From the NCBI GenBank assembly GCA_024305405.1, contig JAKNDB010000067.1, forward strand, positions 638,001 through 702,000: a stretch of DNA of 64,000 bases. The letters run 5' to 3'. The translations under genes and the position numbers were made by a program. The notes under the pieces were generated by a model that did no database searches, was not told the DNA's origin, and was given only the letters and a program-made list of their open reading frames with translations. Below are positions 1 through 15,000 of the stretch, piece after piece (positions within the stretch are counted from its first letter, which is position 1; the number at the start of each line of letters is the position of its first letter). Source of the DNA: Dirofilaria immitis (taxonomy: Eukaryota; Nematoda; Chromadorea; Rhabditida; Onchocercidae).

Positions 1-3000
1 TCTTTAAAAAGAACTTATAAATCAGATATGAGATAGAAAAGAGTGAATGAGAATTAGGAAAAATTATAAATTCAATAAATGAAATTATTTGTAGCATTGA
101 TTTATAGGAAGATTTACACAATGAATGCACAGAAAGACAAATAAAAATATCAGAAATTCTGGATACATTTGATACAATGAGTACTGCAATTTCGGAAGAT
201 TTCTGGCTGGTCACTTCATCTGATGATGCATCATTAGCTCTCGATCGAATGCAGGTTTCTGTAACAATATAAAATTTCTATATTGAAATTATTAAGAACA
301 TTTGAAATGCTTTCAATATTGATAGGATTTAATTAATTGTAATCCAGATAATCAAGTCATATGTAGGCATTCATTCGCTTCTATTTGAAATTCATTCTAT
401 TTCAAATACATTATTTTTTAATAATATAATTTATAACAAGGAAGATTCTTTATTCGTTGTTTAAGAAAATGAGAAATGAATTGCTGACGTATGCATCCAA
501 AGTGCAAGAAAGTATCGAGGGAACAGATCGTTTGTGTACAGAAGGCGCAGAATTTTTACACCTGATCAGTTTCATAATCTCAAAGAGCATCGAAACAAAC
601 TTGAAACAAACTATAATCAACTTCTACAACATACTGATACTATTTTACCGAAGTAAACAAAGTTACAAATAGAATTATTCGAACAAGTAGCAATTTAAAA
701 TCAAATTAATTGTGATTCTGAATGCGCGATAAGCTATAAATTTATATATTTAGAAATCAGATGATATAAACAGATATTGCAATCTTTTCTTTAGATCAGT
801 TCCTATTTCTAATGTTTTACGATAATTTTAATAAACAGCTCTGTTTTCATTAAGGTTAAATGTTTTAACAAAACTATTACTGGAATTTTCCAATGAGTCA
901 AGTTTGCTGCATTCATTTCTAAATGAAAAGACCAGAGAATTGAATAATATTAAAGCAGAAAGTGGTGACCTACAGGTACTTCAATGGTCACATCAAAAAG
1001 CTAAGGTAGGTTTACATTGATTATTAATTTTCAATCACTAGGTAAATTTCATAGTTCGCTGATATTTCATTTTCTTACTCAAGTTTCAAACTTCAAATTG
1101 CTATGGTACAAGTTGAAGATGCTATCTAGTTTAAAAATAATATATGCGAAAATTGTTTCTATTGAATGCAATGAATATCTAGATGGTTTCGGATGAAGTG
1201 ATAGCTGCCAATGAACGTTTGAAAAGCATTGGTACGCTATCCAAACGTATACAGTCTGAAATTGATGGTTATGTAATCGAAATGCGTTTGCATTATCCAA
1301 ATGCTCAGTTTCCATCTATAGATGCACATGAATTGACGAATACAATTTATAGGTTACAGGTGAATATAGGTTGCTATATTCTCTATAGAATAGTTCAGGA
1401 AAATTATTTCTGAATTTTCAATTCTCGAAGAATTAATTAATCATCTTATATATTTATATAGATAAAGAGTAATTGAATGCAAATAATGTTATCAAATATG
1501 TTATCAATATCAAATAATGTTATCAATATCAAATAATGTATTCTTATCAAATTTATTCAAGTATATCAAGAAGAGATGTTATTTTAGGCTGATTACGATA
1601 TCTTAGTTCGAAATTGCCATGATTTATCCGCATATTTGAGTCAACTAAAGTCATTGGCAACAGCGTATAAACAAAATGCAGAAAGTCTAAACGAATCGGT
1701 CATAAATTTAGAACAAGAAATTTCTGAAACGGAAAGTATTTTACGTACCACAGATACCATGGATAGCGGCTCCGTTATGTCTCAACTGTAAGTTCTTATC
1801 ATACTAGCTAGGTTGGTGAAATTTCATTGCACCAGTATTGTAAAACCATTTAGTATTCTATTATTTAACAGTTTTCTAAATCAGAACACATCTTCCTATA
1901 AAGGAGGTACAATTATCCTTTGATTAAAATTTTCAATAAGTATGCCAAACTTATCAGTAGATAAGATAAGTGAAGAATTTTCAATAAATATTACCATACA
2001 AACTTATCAGTAGATAATATTAGCAAAGAATTTTTCACACATATCTTCAGGTATATTATTTTCATAAATTCGTGTTTGGATTTTAAATATGTATCAAAAA
2101 TATCTGCTATAAATGAAACATATTTGAATAGAGAATTCCTTTTACACTTATAACTATTATTACTATATCAGTGAGATATATCAACATTTTATTATTGTAG
2201 TAGAAATATCATAAAATTTTCTTTGCATAATGATAAGTCAAAATTATCTACACATTTGTATATATTATTACTACTCTTTATTCATAGTTAAACGAAGAGA
2301 ATATTTAAATGAATAAAAAAATTTGAAAATTTTTGGAAGGAAAAAGAGCTAATTGATAATGAATGATATATATCGAAATGTCTTATATCTGTATTAGATT
2401 TTTTAAATAGAACATCTATCAAATATATGCAAATGAGTTGCATATGTTTTTTTTTTGTAAAGTGCAATTACGTGTTATATATGTATCGCTGATATAAAAT
2501 AATCATGCTTTATCTCTCAGAAAAACTGATAATTTTTCTTATTTAGACTAATCTTGCTAATTAGATTAATTTTTATCTTAATTTCATTTTTCTCGAAATA
2601 TTGTTATATCTCAGTTTTAATTAATCCATCTGTAAGTAGATGCAGATGGGTTGCAGCATTAATAGTGTATTGACTAGTTTACGCATTTATCGATTACATT
2701 AAAAGTTCAAATTCTATGATGGAAATAAATACAACAACTGCTTTGCTTGGAGGTGATGAAGGCTATTTATTGAATAAGTGGGAATCTCTATGAATCGTTA
2801 TGATTATTTCCATACCTGATTCAAGCATTACCTTATTTTTGCTTAATGTAAAGTTGAAGATTCTTTAATTTATTCTATTATGAGTAAGGAGATGCACCAA
2901 AAAACTACTGTTCACAATGATGATCATTATTTTTACTGATATTTATTTAACAATCGATGAGAGAGAAAAGAAAATCATCTTAATAATTTTAAATGTAATA

Positions 3001-6000
3001 ATGTAATGATACGATACGATACCAATAGAAATAAATCTTTTGAAAAATCATTTAAAAATCAAATATCTCTATTTTAAATTTTGTTAAAATATTTAATGAA
3101 TGAAAATTTCAGATTATCGAAATTGGAAAATCTCCAACATGTTTCATTCGAACAAACAAGCAAAATTGAAATGGTTACACGATCCGCTACGGATCTTAGC
3201 AATGCACTTGCGGGTACCGATGCTCACGAACGTATCTCACATGAAAATCAATGTTATATTGATGAACTTGCGCGAAAGTCTGTAACTAATATCTTTTGTA
3301 CTTAAAAATTTAATAAATTTTCATGAATTGATTATTTTTGTTAAAAATATTGCCAAAAAAATGAGTTAGATTTTTACATAAAGTACACAAGGAATTTATC
3401 CATTTATGTTAATTTAATGGATTATATCTTATCTTATTTGTTTAAGTTATTATAAAGATTTTTTCGATTTTTAGTTTCATCTCATAATGCTATAGTTATA
3501 TGTATAGTGATTTAATTATAGAATGATATGACTGAAAATAATTTTATTGATATAACTATATTATTCTCTTATGTACTTCATTTATCAAATTTTATCTATC
3601 CTGTCTCATTGGCAAATTAAATAAATTTTCCAAGAATATTTTTAAAATTTATCATCTCATTGAAAAAGTTTTCAGGCAAATTCGTGCACAAAAAGGATTG
3701 AGGAAAACATTGATTTATGGCGAAGTAAGTTAGCAAAAACGGAAGGACTCCGAGAAGGTATGACGAATATAATGAAATGGTTAGATGAAGAAAACAAGCG
3801 ATATTCGAAACCTATTTCATTACCTCTCTGTGTAGATAAACTAATTGAATTGGTTTGTAACTGTTTATTCTTTGAATATAATTTATTAAAATCAAGTTAG
3901 ATGGCTTCAAAATATTCTCAAAAGGTGGAGTAATTTATTTTAGCGACATCAGAATGAATTGCGACAGCGTGAGATTTTGTCACGCCAAAAAGTTCTTACC
4001 GAATTGCAAGCGGACACTCAAAAATAGCAGCAGCTAATCCAGATTCAATAGCCAGCCGACAGATGCTGAGTGACTGCAATAATGCTCAAGAAAAGTTCTC
4101 GACATTGTTAGCAATTTCGAAGGTTCATATGTTTCAGTTTTCCCTTATTTCTAAAATGAACTTAAGCATGAAATAGTATATTTTTCTCAGCAACATAATT
4201 TATGAGAAGATTAAATTTTGAATTACTAAACTTTGGATATTCGAGTACTTATCCGAGTGTATATAGGCTAATGCGGATAATATTGCGGAACTCTCCACAG
4301 CTCTAACTAATTTCAATGATATGGAAACATCGATCAACGAAAATTATTATTATTGGATGAGAAGCTATCCAACACTTCACTGACAGATATAAGCGCATTA
4401 AGTGAAATCTCCGATGAATTAAAACATTTGGCGCAAAACAAATGGAAAGAAATGGAAGACAAGTGCAGATGGATTTTTGCCGTGCCGGGTATTGTCGAAG
4501 ACAATTACTTGGAAAAGAAGGTTCATTTTTCCATATATTTTTTAAAATTTTAAATTATTCTATTATTTTTACTATTTAGCCAATTTTTTCGCTACTATAA
4601 GAATATTTTTTCTTTCCATTTTCATTTTTTTCTTCCCTTCGATTTTTTATTTATCGGAAATATTATTGCAGCATTTCAATATAATTATTTCACTCAATGT
4701 GGATAAAATCTATTGTTAACTTGTTCTTCGTTACAGGTTTCTTACACCGATAATGCGATCAAAAAATTTATTTCTCGACTTGAAGAGTTTATCAATTATG
4801 GTCGTGATATTGAAAAATTATGTAAAACATCTAATGAATTGAAATGCAAACTTACCGCAAATCTGAAAGATTTGGAAACGAAAGCTCAAAGTAATTATTT
4901 TACTTTTAATAGAGATCAACGTCATCGAGAAAAGTGAAATTTTCTTTTTCAACTCTTTGATAAAACTTAGATGTATTTTTTTCTGTCGATTTCTTGATAC
5001 AGATTATATTTTAAAATACTTGTTCGTATTAATCAAGTTACATTCATATTCGATATTAAGATAGTTGAGTTTATTTATACAATTTCCCAAAATTCTCATT
5101 TGGAACTTTTTTTTCTTACACTTCTAATTATGTTTTCAGGTTAAAGTCATATTGATTGGTATTTTTCTGTAAATAAGTTTAAAGTGTTTGCAGCTTTGGA
5201 AGTTTGTTCATTAAATCCGGTAGATTTGGCTAATCAACGTTCGATGTGTCAGCAGTTGCAAACAGAATATCAGAATTGTCGCTCTGAATTTGAAACATTA
5301 AATGATGTTGTTTCGAAGTTGGTTGAAGTTGAAACCATTACCAGGTTGAAACTTTTCGAAATCTAAATAATCTGCATTCTAATTTTCTTAATTTTCTTGC
5401 AAATAATTGATAAAGTAGTGATTAGTAAATAATATTGAAATAGCAATGTGAATTCAATATTTACAGTTATCCAGTCACTTTGATATGGCTATACCGATTG
5501 ATTACATGTAGATTTCAAAAGTGACTTGCAATACTGAACAATGTGAAACCGTTCTTTTATAATTTATTATTCATCATATTGGCACATTTCTGCATATATC
5601 ACATTGATGATGTATTATTTGTTCAGATATTTTCCATAATTCATGATATTTTTCTTCTTTTTTAGAATGAAAATGAAGGGAAGTGCTGGACAGTCAGAAC
5701 AAGCTCAAGTTTTACAGCGTGAAATATCTTCTATGCAGCAAAGATATACTTCTTTGGGCTCTTTTTACGATCAAAGAGCGAAAAAATCAGTACAGATAGC
5801 GAAAGGTTATCAGAATGGGATTTACAACGAGATAGTCTTGCTCGTTGGATTCGTAATGAAACCAAGCGATTGGTTAGTTTGAGATTTTAGGATTTCTCAG
5901 ACATATTTATTGTTGAAATCAAATTTATTTAATTTTGATCTTTGTAATTTGTTGAAATGTTTTAAATGCCTTCTCGATGAGTTAATGATTGATTTAACGA

Positions 6001-9000
6001 GGGAGTTGTATTAATCTGTCAGTTCAACGAAAGCTTATCAGAAGGCATTATCTCTATTATTAAATTAAAACCAAAAGTTAGAGCTAAGACAATTTTTGTA
6101 ATCGGATAAACTTAATGAACGATTTTAATTGTCAATATAAGCTGCCTTGTATAAAGCCTGTACTTTTATTTTATTTTATTTTTTTATAGAAAACAGATTA
6201 TCCTATAACATTGGTTAATGAAGTTATTCAAACAAATATTGTAAAAGCAAAACGGCTAGAAGAAATTCTTGCCAAGGAGAAGCAATTAGAAATGGAGGAA
6301 ATTCGAAGTAAAGCACGTTTGCTGATGTGTGAACCGGCTATTCCGGGAACATCCGATATTGTAAACTCTCAAAGGGAACTTGAAATTGATTGGAAAAAAT
6401 TGAATCAAGAGGCATCAACTTTGAAGGAATGGCATGAAAATGCGGAAATGCTGTTAGAAGGTAAGGTTTTTTATTTTTGTAAACTCAGAAAATTTGGAAT
6501 TTATTTAGAATTCCATAATATTCATGGTAATAATTTTATGGTGGTAATATTTGCAGAAGTAATAAGTCTTAATAAATGGCTGATACAAAAAGACCGGATG
6601 ATGTCGGCTATCGGAACTGTTAATATTGATCCTAAAGTTATAGACAATCAACTTATACAAACTGAGGTATTTATCTCTTTCTTGTTTATCTCTTTGCTTA
6701 TCTTTTACCATAAATTATAAAGTGCTTGTTGATTTGCAGTTGCTCCGAAGTGAGTTGGAAGATCAAAGTGGAGCTCGAAATAAAGTGAACGAATTGGCAC
6801 ATAATTTGGTGGCCGGAAGTGCAACTCCAACAAATGTGCAGCAGATTGTCAAGGAAGTAAGCGGGCGATTTTCTTGAAAGAATAAAATATTAATGTAAGG
6901 AAAATTTAAATTGCAAATAAAAAGTTCTAGATTGACATATTAAATCGCCGGTGGGTTTCATTTCATGATGAATTGGAAACGAAGAAAGTAACTCTACAAA
7001 AGATCAAAGAACTCGGATCAAATTTTTCTAGCAAGCAACGAGATGTGAAGTAAAGTTCTATAATTTCACATTTATGTATGTAAAATAAATTTATTTGTTA
7101 AATCATTGAAATTCTTTTTATATATCCAACATGACTAGTACTAAACGGAGGAGTCGTTACGGAAAGACTTAAGGCATTTTTAATTAAAATTAGAATTTTT
7201 AATTTTTTTTTCTTGGTGTTTTCTAAAAATGTAGAAACTTTATTTGATACTTAAAATGTATTATTTTAAGAATGCAACTGATTGGTATTGCGGAAGCAAT
7301 CGAACAAATAAGTCGTTCACCGCTAATATCTAAAAATGATATTGATGAGCAGTTAAAAATTCTGGATACATTAAGTACACGATCATCCGAGATAGATTCA
7401 AATTTAGAGGAAATGAAAAAGCTTGTAAATTTAATCTGCGATATTACACAAGATCACAGCTTGCAAACGGATATACGTGAGCAGTTAACTGCAACGATAC
7501 AATCTGCCCAAGAATTGAATAAGAAAATTGGTAAGTGTTGGTATTAAAAATAAAAATATGTTATTATATCAACTATTCTGCACACTAATGGTCATTTATT
7601 TCATTTTTTTAGAAATCCTTATATACTTACTTACCTTTAACAGTTTTTTCGTTAGTATACTAGCAAAAATATCAATATACGCTAACCAATTTCATCTTTA
7701 TTTTTCATTTTAACTTTTTATTAAAAAACTTATTATTCGTAGTTTGTTAAAGATACATTAGCATTACTAAACATTGTCCAATGTAATTTGCTTTAAATTT
7801 CAACCAATTAACATTAAATATCTTAGGAATAAAATTTTTCTATAAATCACTTTACCAAATTATATATTTAAATTTTCTTTACAGAAAGTATGAAAATAGC
7901 AGCAACAAATACAAAGAATGAGGAAGGACAAATAATAACGGAAGCTGAAGGAGCAATAAAATGGATAGAAGATATGCAGGAACAGCTTTCTGATTTGGGT
8001 CCACTATCAGTGATTTCTGTTGAACTTAATGAACAACGAGCAACAATTGAGAAAATTTACAGTGCCGTATTAGACAGGGAAGGTGACATCACTCTGTTAA
8101 GGTAATAATAAAAAATATTTTTTCAACTTTTCTAATGACTTCTTTTGAGTTTAATTTTTAATTCTTCTTTAAATCTTCACAAGTGATATATTTAGAGATA
8201 TTTTAACAAAGATTATGAAATTTCTTAATTTAAATCTTTTATTGAATTTTTAGTGCGTAATTATCAATGTTGCTAAAATTTAACATATGCAAAAAAAAAT
8301 CATCTCAAATCAACAGTTATACTTCATCCTTTGCAATCTGTTATGTGGATAATCATCTCAGATTTAAATATTCCTTCTGTCCATTGTTATCCAGGAACTT
8401 ATCAGTTCCAGTTATGTTAAGTATTTTGAATAATCTTTTCCCGTATTTCAAAATGGAAAGTTTTTCAGGGCGAAATTGATAGATCAAGTAAAAAAGTAGC
8501 AAATTCGAAGCAGAAAGCAACTCTTGATAATCTTTCTGCTGTTTGGAATCCATTGCTGGAAGAAATTAAAACAAAACATGCAAATGCTGAGCGAGCTTTT
8601 GATCTTGTAAATCAATTGGAAACTTTATTGAAGTCTTTAACGATGCATGTGGATGAGAATCGATTAAAACTAAATGAAATCTCAGGAAGCAAGGCGGGTT
8701 TTTCTTGAATTTTTGCAAATTTTGAATATTAATAAGAATTAGAGAGTCCGGAGAACTTTAATGCTCAAAGTTTTTATTTGGATCAATGTTGCACGTGTTA
8801 TTTATTATCTTTTTGACTCCAACTATAAACAGCAATTGTTTGCATTACATAAAATAAACGTTTTGGGTATTTGGATAGACTTTTATTTCTTAAAGAATAA
8901 TTTTATTTTAATGACAGAATTTGACATTATTTCTATAGATTTCATAAAATTTTAGCATATATTAATCTCTTTTTTGATCTTAGTATCTATATTGTTTAGG

Positions 9001-12000
9001 ATATTGATATGGCTAACTTAACTGCTATGAAACAGGAAGTTGGCAAGCAAGAATTTGAAGTTTCTACACTGGAAACTCTATTGGATAAATTGAAGTAATT
9101 ACAACTGGACCATCATTGAGAAAGCTTGGAAGAGAAGTGGAAAACGCGGCGGGAGATTTGAGGGTATTGCTGAAAGATATTAAAAATGTTTGGCAGAAGA
9201 CACAAACTTCGGTAAGATTCCATTTATGATATTTTTTTGAGTCTCCTATTACATTTGATTAGAACATCAAAAAATCTTGCGTATGGAAAATGCAAACTAT
9301 GTGCATTTCTCTCAGTCTGGTTCTATTGATGCTTATTTCTGGGAAAATTCAAAATTTTTTTTTAAGATGGATATCCAGAAACAATTCTCAAAAGTAACTG
9401 AAGAAGCGCAAATTCTATTAGATGCAGCTAAAGAAACAGCTGAAAGTTTGAAAGGAAACGATGGCATTTCGTCGATTACAAAGAAGTTTTGATGAAAAGT
9501 AAGCGTCGTAAAACAACTCCAAAAAAAAAAGATTTGATTTTCAGTCAATAAGGATCTAGATGTGTTCGATGGAAACGCAGTATAACGTGAACCAAGAATC
9601 GGGTTAAATTCATCTCATCTCCACGCAGTCATTTTTCATTTCCGTTGATTCTCATTTTTCAGAAAAAGAGAAAAAAATCCAAATTTTCTCCAATATGAAG
9701 AATATCCTTTTGTTTTTTCGAATTTTTAATTTCAGCTGTCGATGATTTTGAGAATTGTTGGCTCAAAAAGAACGAGAATTACAAGCAGCTTTGAAAGATG
9801 TTGAAGGAGTTGTTACTCGTGAAGAAGCTGAAAATTTTCATGAGAATGTGCGTAAAATGGGTGTCGAATATGCTGAAGTGATAGCAATTATTCAGGATTT
9901 ACATTGTGAAATGAAGAAGAGAGATGAAATGTTGGACGTTGTGAAACAAAAAATCAGTTTACTTAGTGCTGAGATCCGAAACGTAAATGGAGTGAGTTTC
10001 TAATTAAGATTTAATAAGATAATATCTGCTCTTAAACTTAGACTCGATCTTTTCCGCGTCGATATTTATCATTTATGTGGTTTACTAAATCAGGAAAAAA
10101 TTGTGATTTTTTAGATATCAGTGTCAATCAGAAAAAGTGATATTTAACGGGAATAGATGTAAAAAATCAAATTTTTTATTCAACGAATTTCAAATCACTA
10201 TATCTAAAATTTCATTACTAGTAGTGCTGGTAGGGAAAAGACAGCTGTCTTAGGAACTCTTTTGGGAAAATAATTAAACAAATTATTTCGTTGAAAATAA
10301 TTGAAATTTTCTCTTACCTTAAAATAATTGTAGGATTTGTCGTCACCGATTGAACGCAATGTTACGGAATTGGAAGAACAGAATAAGATTTGTGATGAAT
10401 TACTGAAAAATACTGCTGAAAAAGAAAAGGTGAATTTCTTAATTTTAAGTGCTCGAATTTCTGGATTTTTTTCTTTTTAATTCATTGATTCCACTGTTGT
10501 TATTCAATATAAGGCACATTCCACATCGAATAATTTACATCAAATCTAAGTATGTATATGTTGCTATGATTGCTACCTATTATAGAGTGGATATTTCCAG
10601 AAGAAAACATATAGCGTGATAAGCACAATCATTGCATATGTGAAAAATTAAAAATGAAAGAGTTTTTGTAAAATTTATTATATTCAGATTTTGGATGAAT
10701 TAGCATCGGAATGGCAACAAATTTATAGTGGTACTGCTCTCACTCAAACAACTCAGAAAAATGCATTTATGCAGCAAATCAATGAAATTAAAGAAGATCT
10801 AAACAAACAACGTGCTGCAATTACGCAGCGTAAACGTATTATTGGAAATACGCTTTTGGCAGTACAGGAATTTGTTTGGTTAGTAGTTTTGTTAGTATTT
10901 GATCATGCAAAATTACCATTGAATTATTTCGTGCTAACTATAGAATGTTATCGTTCAGGCATGTTTAACCTTATCATTTATATAGTTTTCAATAATGGAT
11001 TTAAAAGAGGGAGAAATAAGATTTTACATTCTACATATTCATCACTGGAATATCGAATTATATTCAAATATAATTCGATACATTGGAATAGGATCAAACC
11101 ATGCTGAATCTGTTCAAGTTCAAGATCAATGTTTTTTGGAATCAAAATTTCAGATTCATTACTTTCTTAGATCCAATCATTGTCTTAGGGAAACGCAATA
11201 TCAATCACATCAATTTTTATAACTTCAAATAATCCTTTTACATTTGATTATTTAAGAATTGTAAATATGATTGATATTTTGATGGATTAATCCATGATAA
11301 TACATTAATTTCAGCAGAGCAGAAGCACTAAGAGATGAATTTGAAAAACTTACAACAGATGTTATGTTAAAAGAACCTATTCAAACTGAATTAAATGTTT
11401 TACGAACTCAACAAAAGAAACTGAGAATCTTTCATGAAAAACTACAACCTATTAACCAGAGTTATGCTACAGTTCTGGAAAGTTGTGATAAGCTCATAAA
11501 AGTGCCGATGAAGGAGTTTCAACAGCAGCTCTGGTTGATTTTTATAAACTATGATATTGATGTTTTATCAAAGTAACATAGATAATATATATGTTGTAAA
11601 TGGGAAACTATACTTATAATTGATTTGATACGCATTTATGTAATATAGTTTTGGAAGGAACTGGATTGAGATTGGAAGAGATTGTCGAATTGAATACCGG
11701 CCTAGATCAGGAAGATGCTAAAATTATAAATGTCGAAACATAATCACATCTGAAGTTAATATAACGTGTTTGAATTCAGGAAGAAGAGAAAATAAACTGA
11801 TAAATGTTTGGAATGCTTTAAACAAGCAGATAGCAGATCGTGAACAACAAGTTTGTGTATCATTACAAGAGCTTGGAAGTTATACTGATGCGCATAATGC
11901 ACTTCTTGTATGGCTACAAGATACTGAAGAATCGTTGCAAAACCAGCGACCGCCATCTATTGAATATAAAGTCGTTAAAGAGCAGACACGGGCTAATGAC

Positions 12001-15000
12001 ATTTTACTAAAACATATTGAAGAAAAACAACAAAGGTGAGTTAGCATATTGATATGTTTTGTGGAAATCAAATATCGAAATGGCTGTGAGGTATGGAATT
12101 AGAAAACTTAAGAGAGAAATATGATAGAAATATTTTAGTAGGATTTATTTTGGATATTATCTTCAAGGCATGAAGAGCTTTCCGTATTTTTCAATTTTCC
12201 CGTTGCTTTCATCATATTTAATATGAGATTAGCCAATAATAGTGATGAATTTCTGAAGTTTTGACTGAAATCCACTTTTTTCTGTTGAATCAAATTTTTT
12301 TCGGTAATGCTAACGACATATTTTACTTACTGCTCTTTAAAAATATATTTAGAAAAAAATATTTCTGAAGAACATATTTTCTATCTCTTGAATCGATTAT
12401 TATAAAATTATTTTTAGTATCGATGGTTTCAAAACACTAATCGATAAAGTTGTGGAACTTATAACAGATGTTACAAAAAGTGAAATATTGAAAAAACAAG
12501 CGGACAGTATCACACAAAGGTAAAAAAACTATTTTGATGTCTTTAATTAAAATTAATTTATCCAAAAATTGCGCAAAATAGTCAGATTTTCTCAAAAATT
12601 TCATTTTGAAAGGAACATAATCTCACGTAGATTTGTTTAAAAAACAGACTAGACCAATATCACATTTTTTCAATAATTATGTCCATTTGATTATAAATAG
12701 TAACATATAGAGGACAAAGTATTTTATTAGTGATGTATATAAACTTTTAACTTGCCTTTAAATATCATTTATTGATTGGACGATCATGAGCTGAAATCAC
12801 TTATGCTTAGGTACGCTGCGTTAGTTGAAAGTGTTCAAGATCGGCGTAGTTGCTTACATAATGCAATTGTTTTAACCAATGATTGGGCGCAGTTGTCGGG
12901 ACCATTTAAAACATGGCTTGAAGCAACTGAGCGTACATTGCAAGAACTTGGACAGGTACCAACCGATGAAGAAAAATTTAAGCAGCAAATTAACTTGCAT
13001 CAGGTTTCTTTTTTGCAATGTTTTGCAACAATTTTCTGTTGATTTAAAGCTTCGTGAGAATGCTCAAGTTTTCTCGTAGTAACTCAATTTAAAAAAAAAA
13101 AGCTATTTCAATTAGAATGTGGTATAAAGGAAACGATGATTGGTTATGATAACTGATTAGAATTGAAACAGGAAGTCTGTTTTGCTTTTACGCTACAATA
13201 TTTTGAATTCAAATAGAATTTATTTTAAAATTTCAGAAATTGCAAGAAAGTATCGAAATGAAGAATACTGATGTGGAAAAGATGATGCAGCTGTGTCATC
13301 TTCTTGCTAATTTAGCATCTGACGAAGAAGCTGCTGAATTAGAAACAATATGCAAGAACTATATGATACGATATAAAAACTTGAGCACGCAAGCTGCTGA
13401 ATGTGGAATTTTATTGCAGCAGGTGATTAGAATGTTTTCTTTTTTTTCTAAACTTGAATCATTTATTACTTACTGTTACCTGCAAGTGATAAATGTTAGA
13501 CAATGCCAACTATTTTTTCGAAAGAATATAGCCTTCGAGATTGCAACGTAGGAAAGTAGAATTGAGAAACTATAAACAAAAGCATAAAATATGGCTCATG
13601 AAATCATTACTCGTCACCTAGCCATATCATCATAATACAGTCAGTAAAACGTGATATTGAAATTATTTTGATAAAAAAATATTTTTGTTCATATTTTTTA
13701 ATCGAAATTTTGCACTTAGATTTCATCTTCAAAAGCATAAGAATCAAAATTCTATGAGACCTCATATATTCTATAAATTCTATGAGATCTCATTTTCCAG
13801 ATTGGTGAGGAAATAACAAACTTTTTGAAACGCACTAATATGCTAACAGAATGGTTGGAGAAGATGGAGAATGATATGGATAAATTAGATACAATTTCGA
13901 TCTATCCAGAAGAATTGAGCGAGCAAAGTACTTTACTTGCTGATGTATGAATTATTTTTGCAATATAAACTAATATTCGTTTCAATTATAAATTACCTCA
14001 TTTCGAAGTGTAAAGTAAACGCTTGATAAGAAGTAATCGTAGCATTAATTGATTTAAACACTCCTGATAGAATAATGAGAAAAGAATTTAAAAATTATGC
14101 ATGTATTCAAATTTCATTCAATTTTAGCTAACTATGGAAATAACAAAACAAGAAGCTCTAGTCTCGGCGGTTGTTGAAGATGGTCATGAATTATGTAGAC
14201 AAACAACTGGTGATGAAGCAATTGCTCTTCAAAGTCGCATAGAAGCATTGCGTGCTCGCTATCTTGATTTAACTGCTATAACGGATGCAAAAATTGCTAT
14301 TTTAAGTGAAGCTTTACCACTATCAGAGAAATTCCACGATGGATACGATATTGTACAGCAATGGATGGATGCTATTGAACAAGATTTACAAACTATTGAT
14401 CAGGCAAGAGATTATGATTTTACTTAATAACTATATTGCGTAATCATTGGCAGTCAAGAGAGCAAATGATAGCAAGTTTTTTTTTTAGAAAATTGCCGTG
14501 GTTTCCAATTTATTGCTTTAATTAGTCAATTATTTGCGATAATTCTTGTGATGAAATGGAAATAATTTGCTGAGACTTTGTTTTCATAATTCAAAAACTT
14601 AAATTCGTATCTTACAATGCTACTTTCTTCTAATCCATTCATAGAATGGCTGGAGATAACAATTATCTTATTAAATTAAGATAATAAATTATTTGCAACG
14701 ATATGCCGTGCATCAACTGTTCTGGAACATAAGTGCAATTCGAAATTGAAATGTTTTTTTCCTGGGAAAAAATTTGGAGCAGTAATAATATAAAGCGTTT
14801 TTTCCGAAGAAAATTTGATATAATGTTATATTTTAGACTCCACTTGAAACTCAAGCGACAATACTAGCTCAAATGGAAGATGATTTGGCGAAATGGCGTT
14901 CTGATGTTGAGGAAATTAGCGATGTCTCAAAACAACTTCAGAATCTCGTTCATTTCAAAGCAGATGAACTGGAAATGCAAACTGATGATATGAATCGCAG

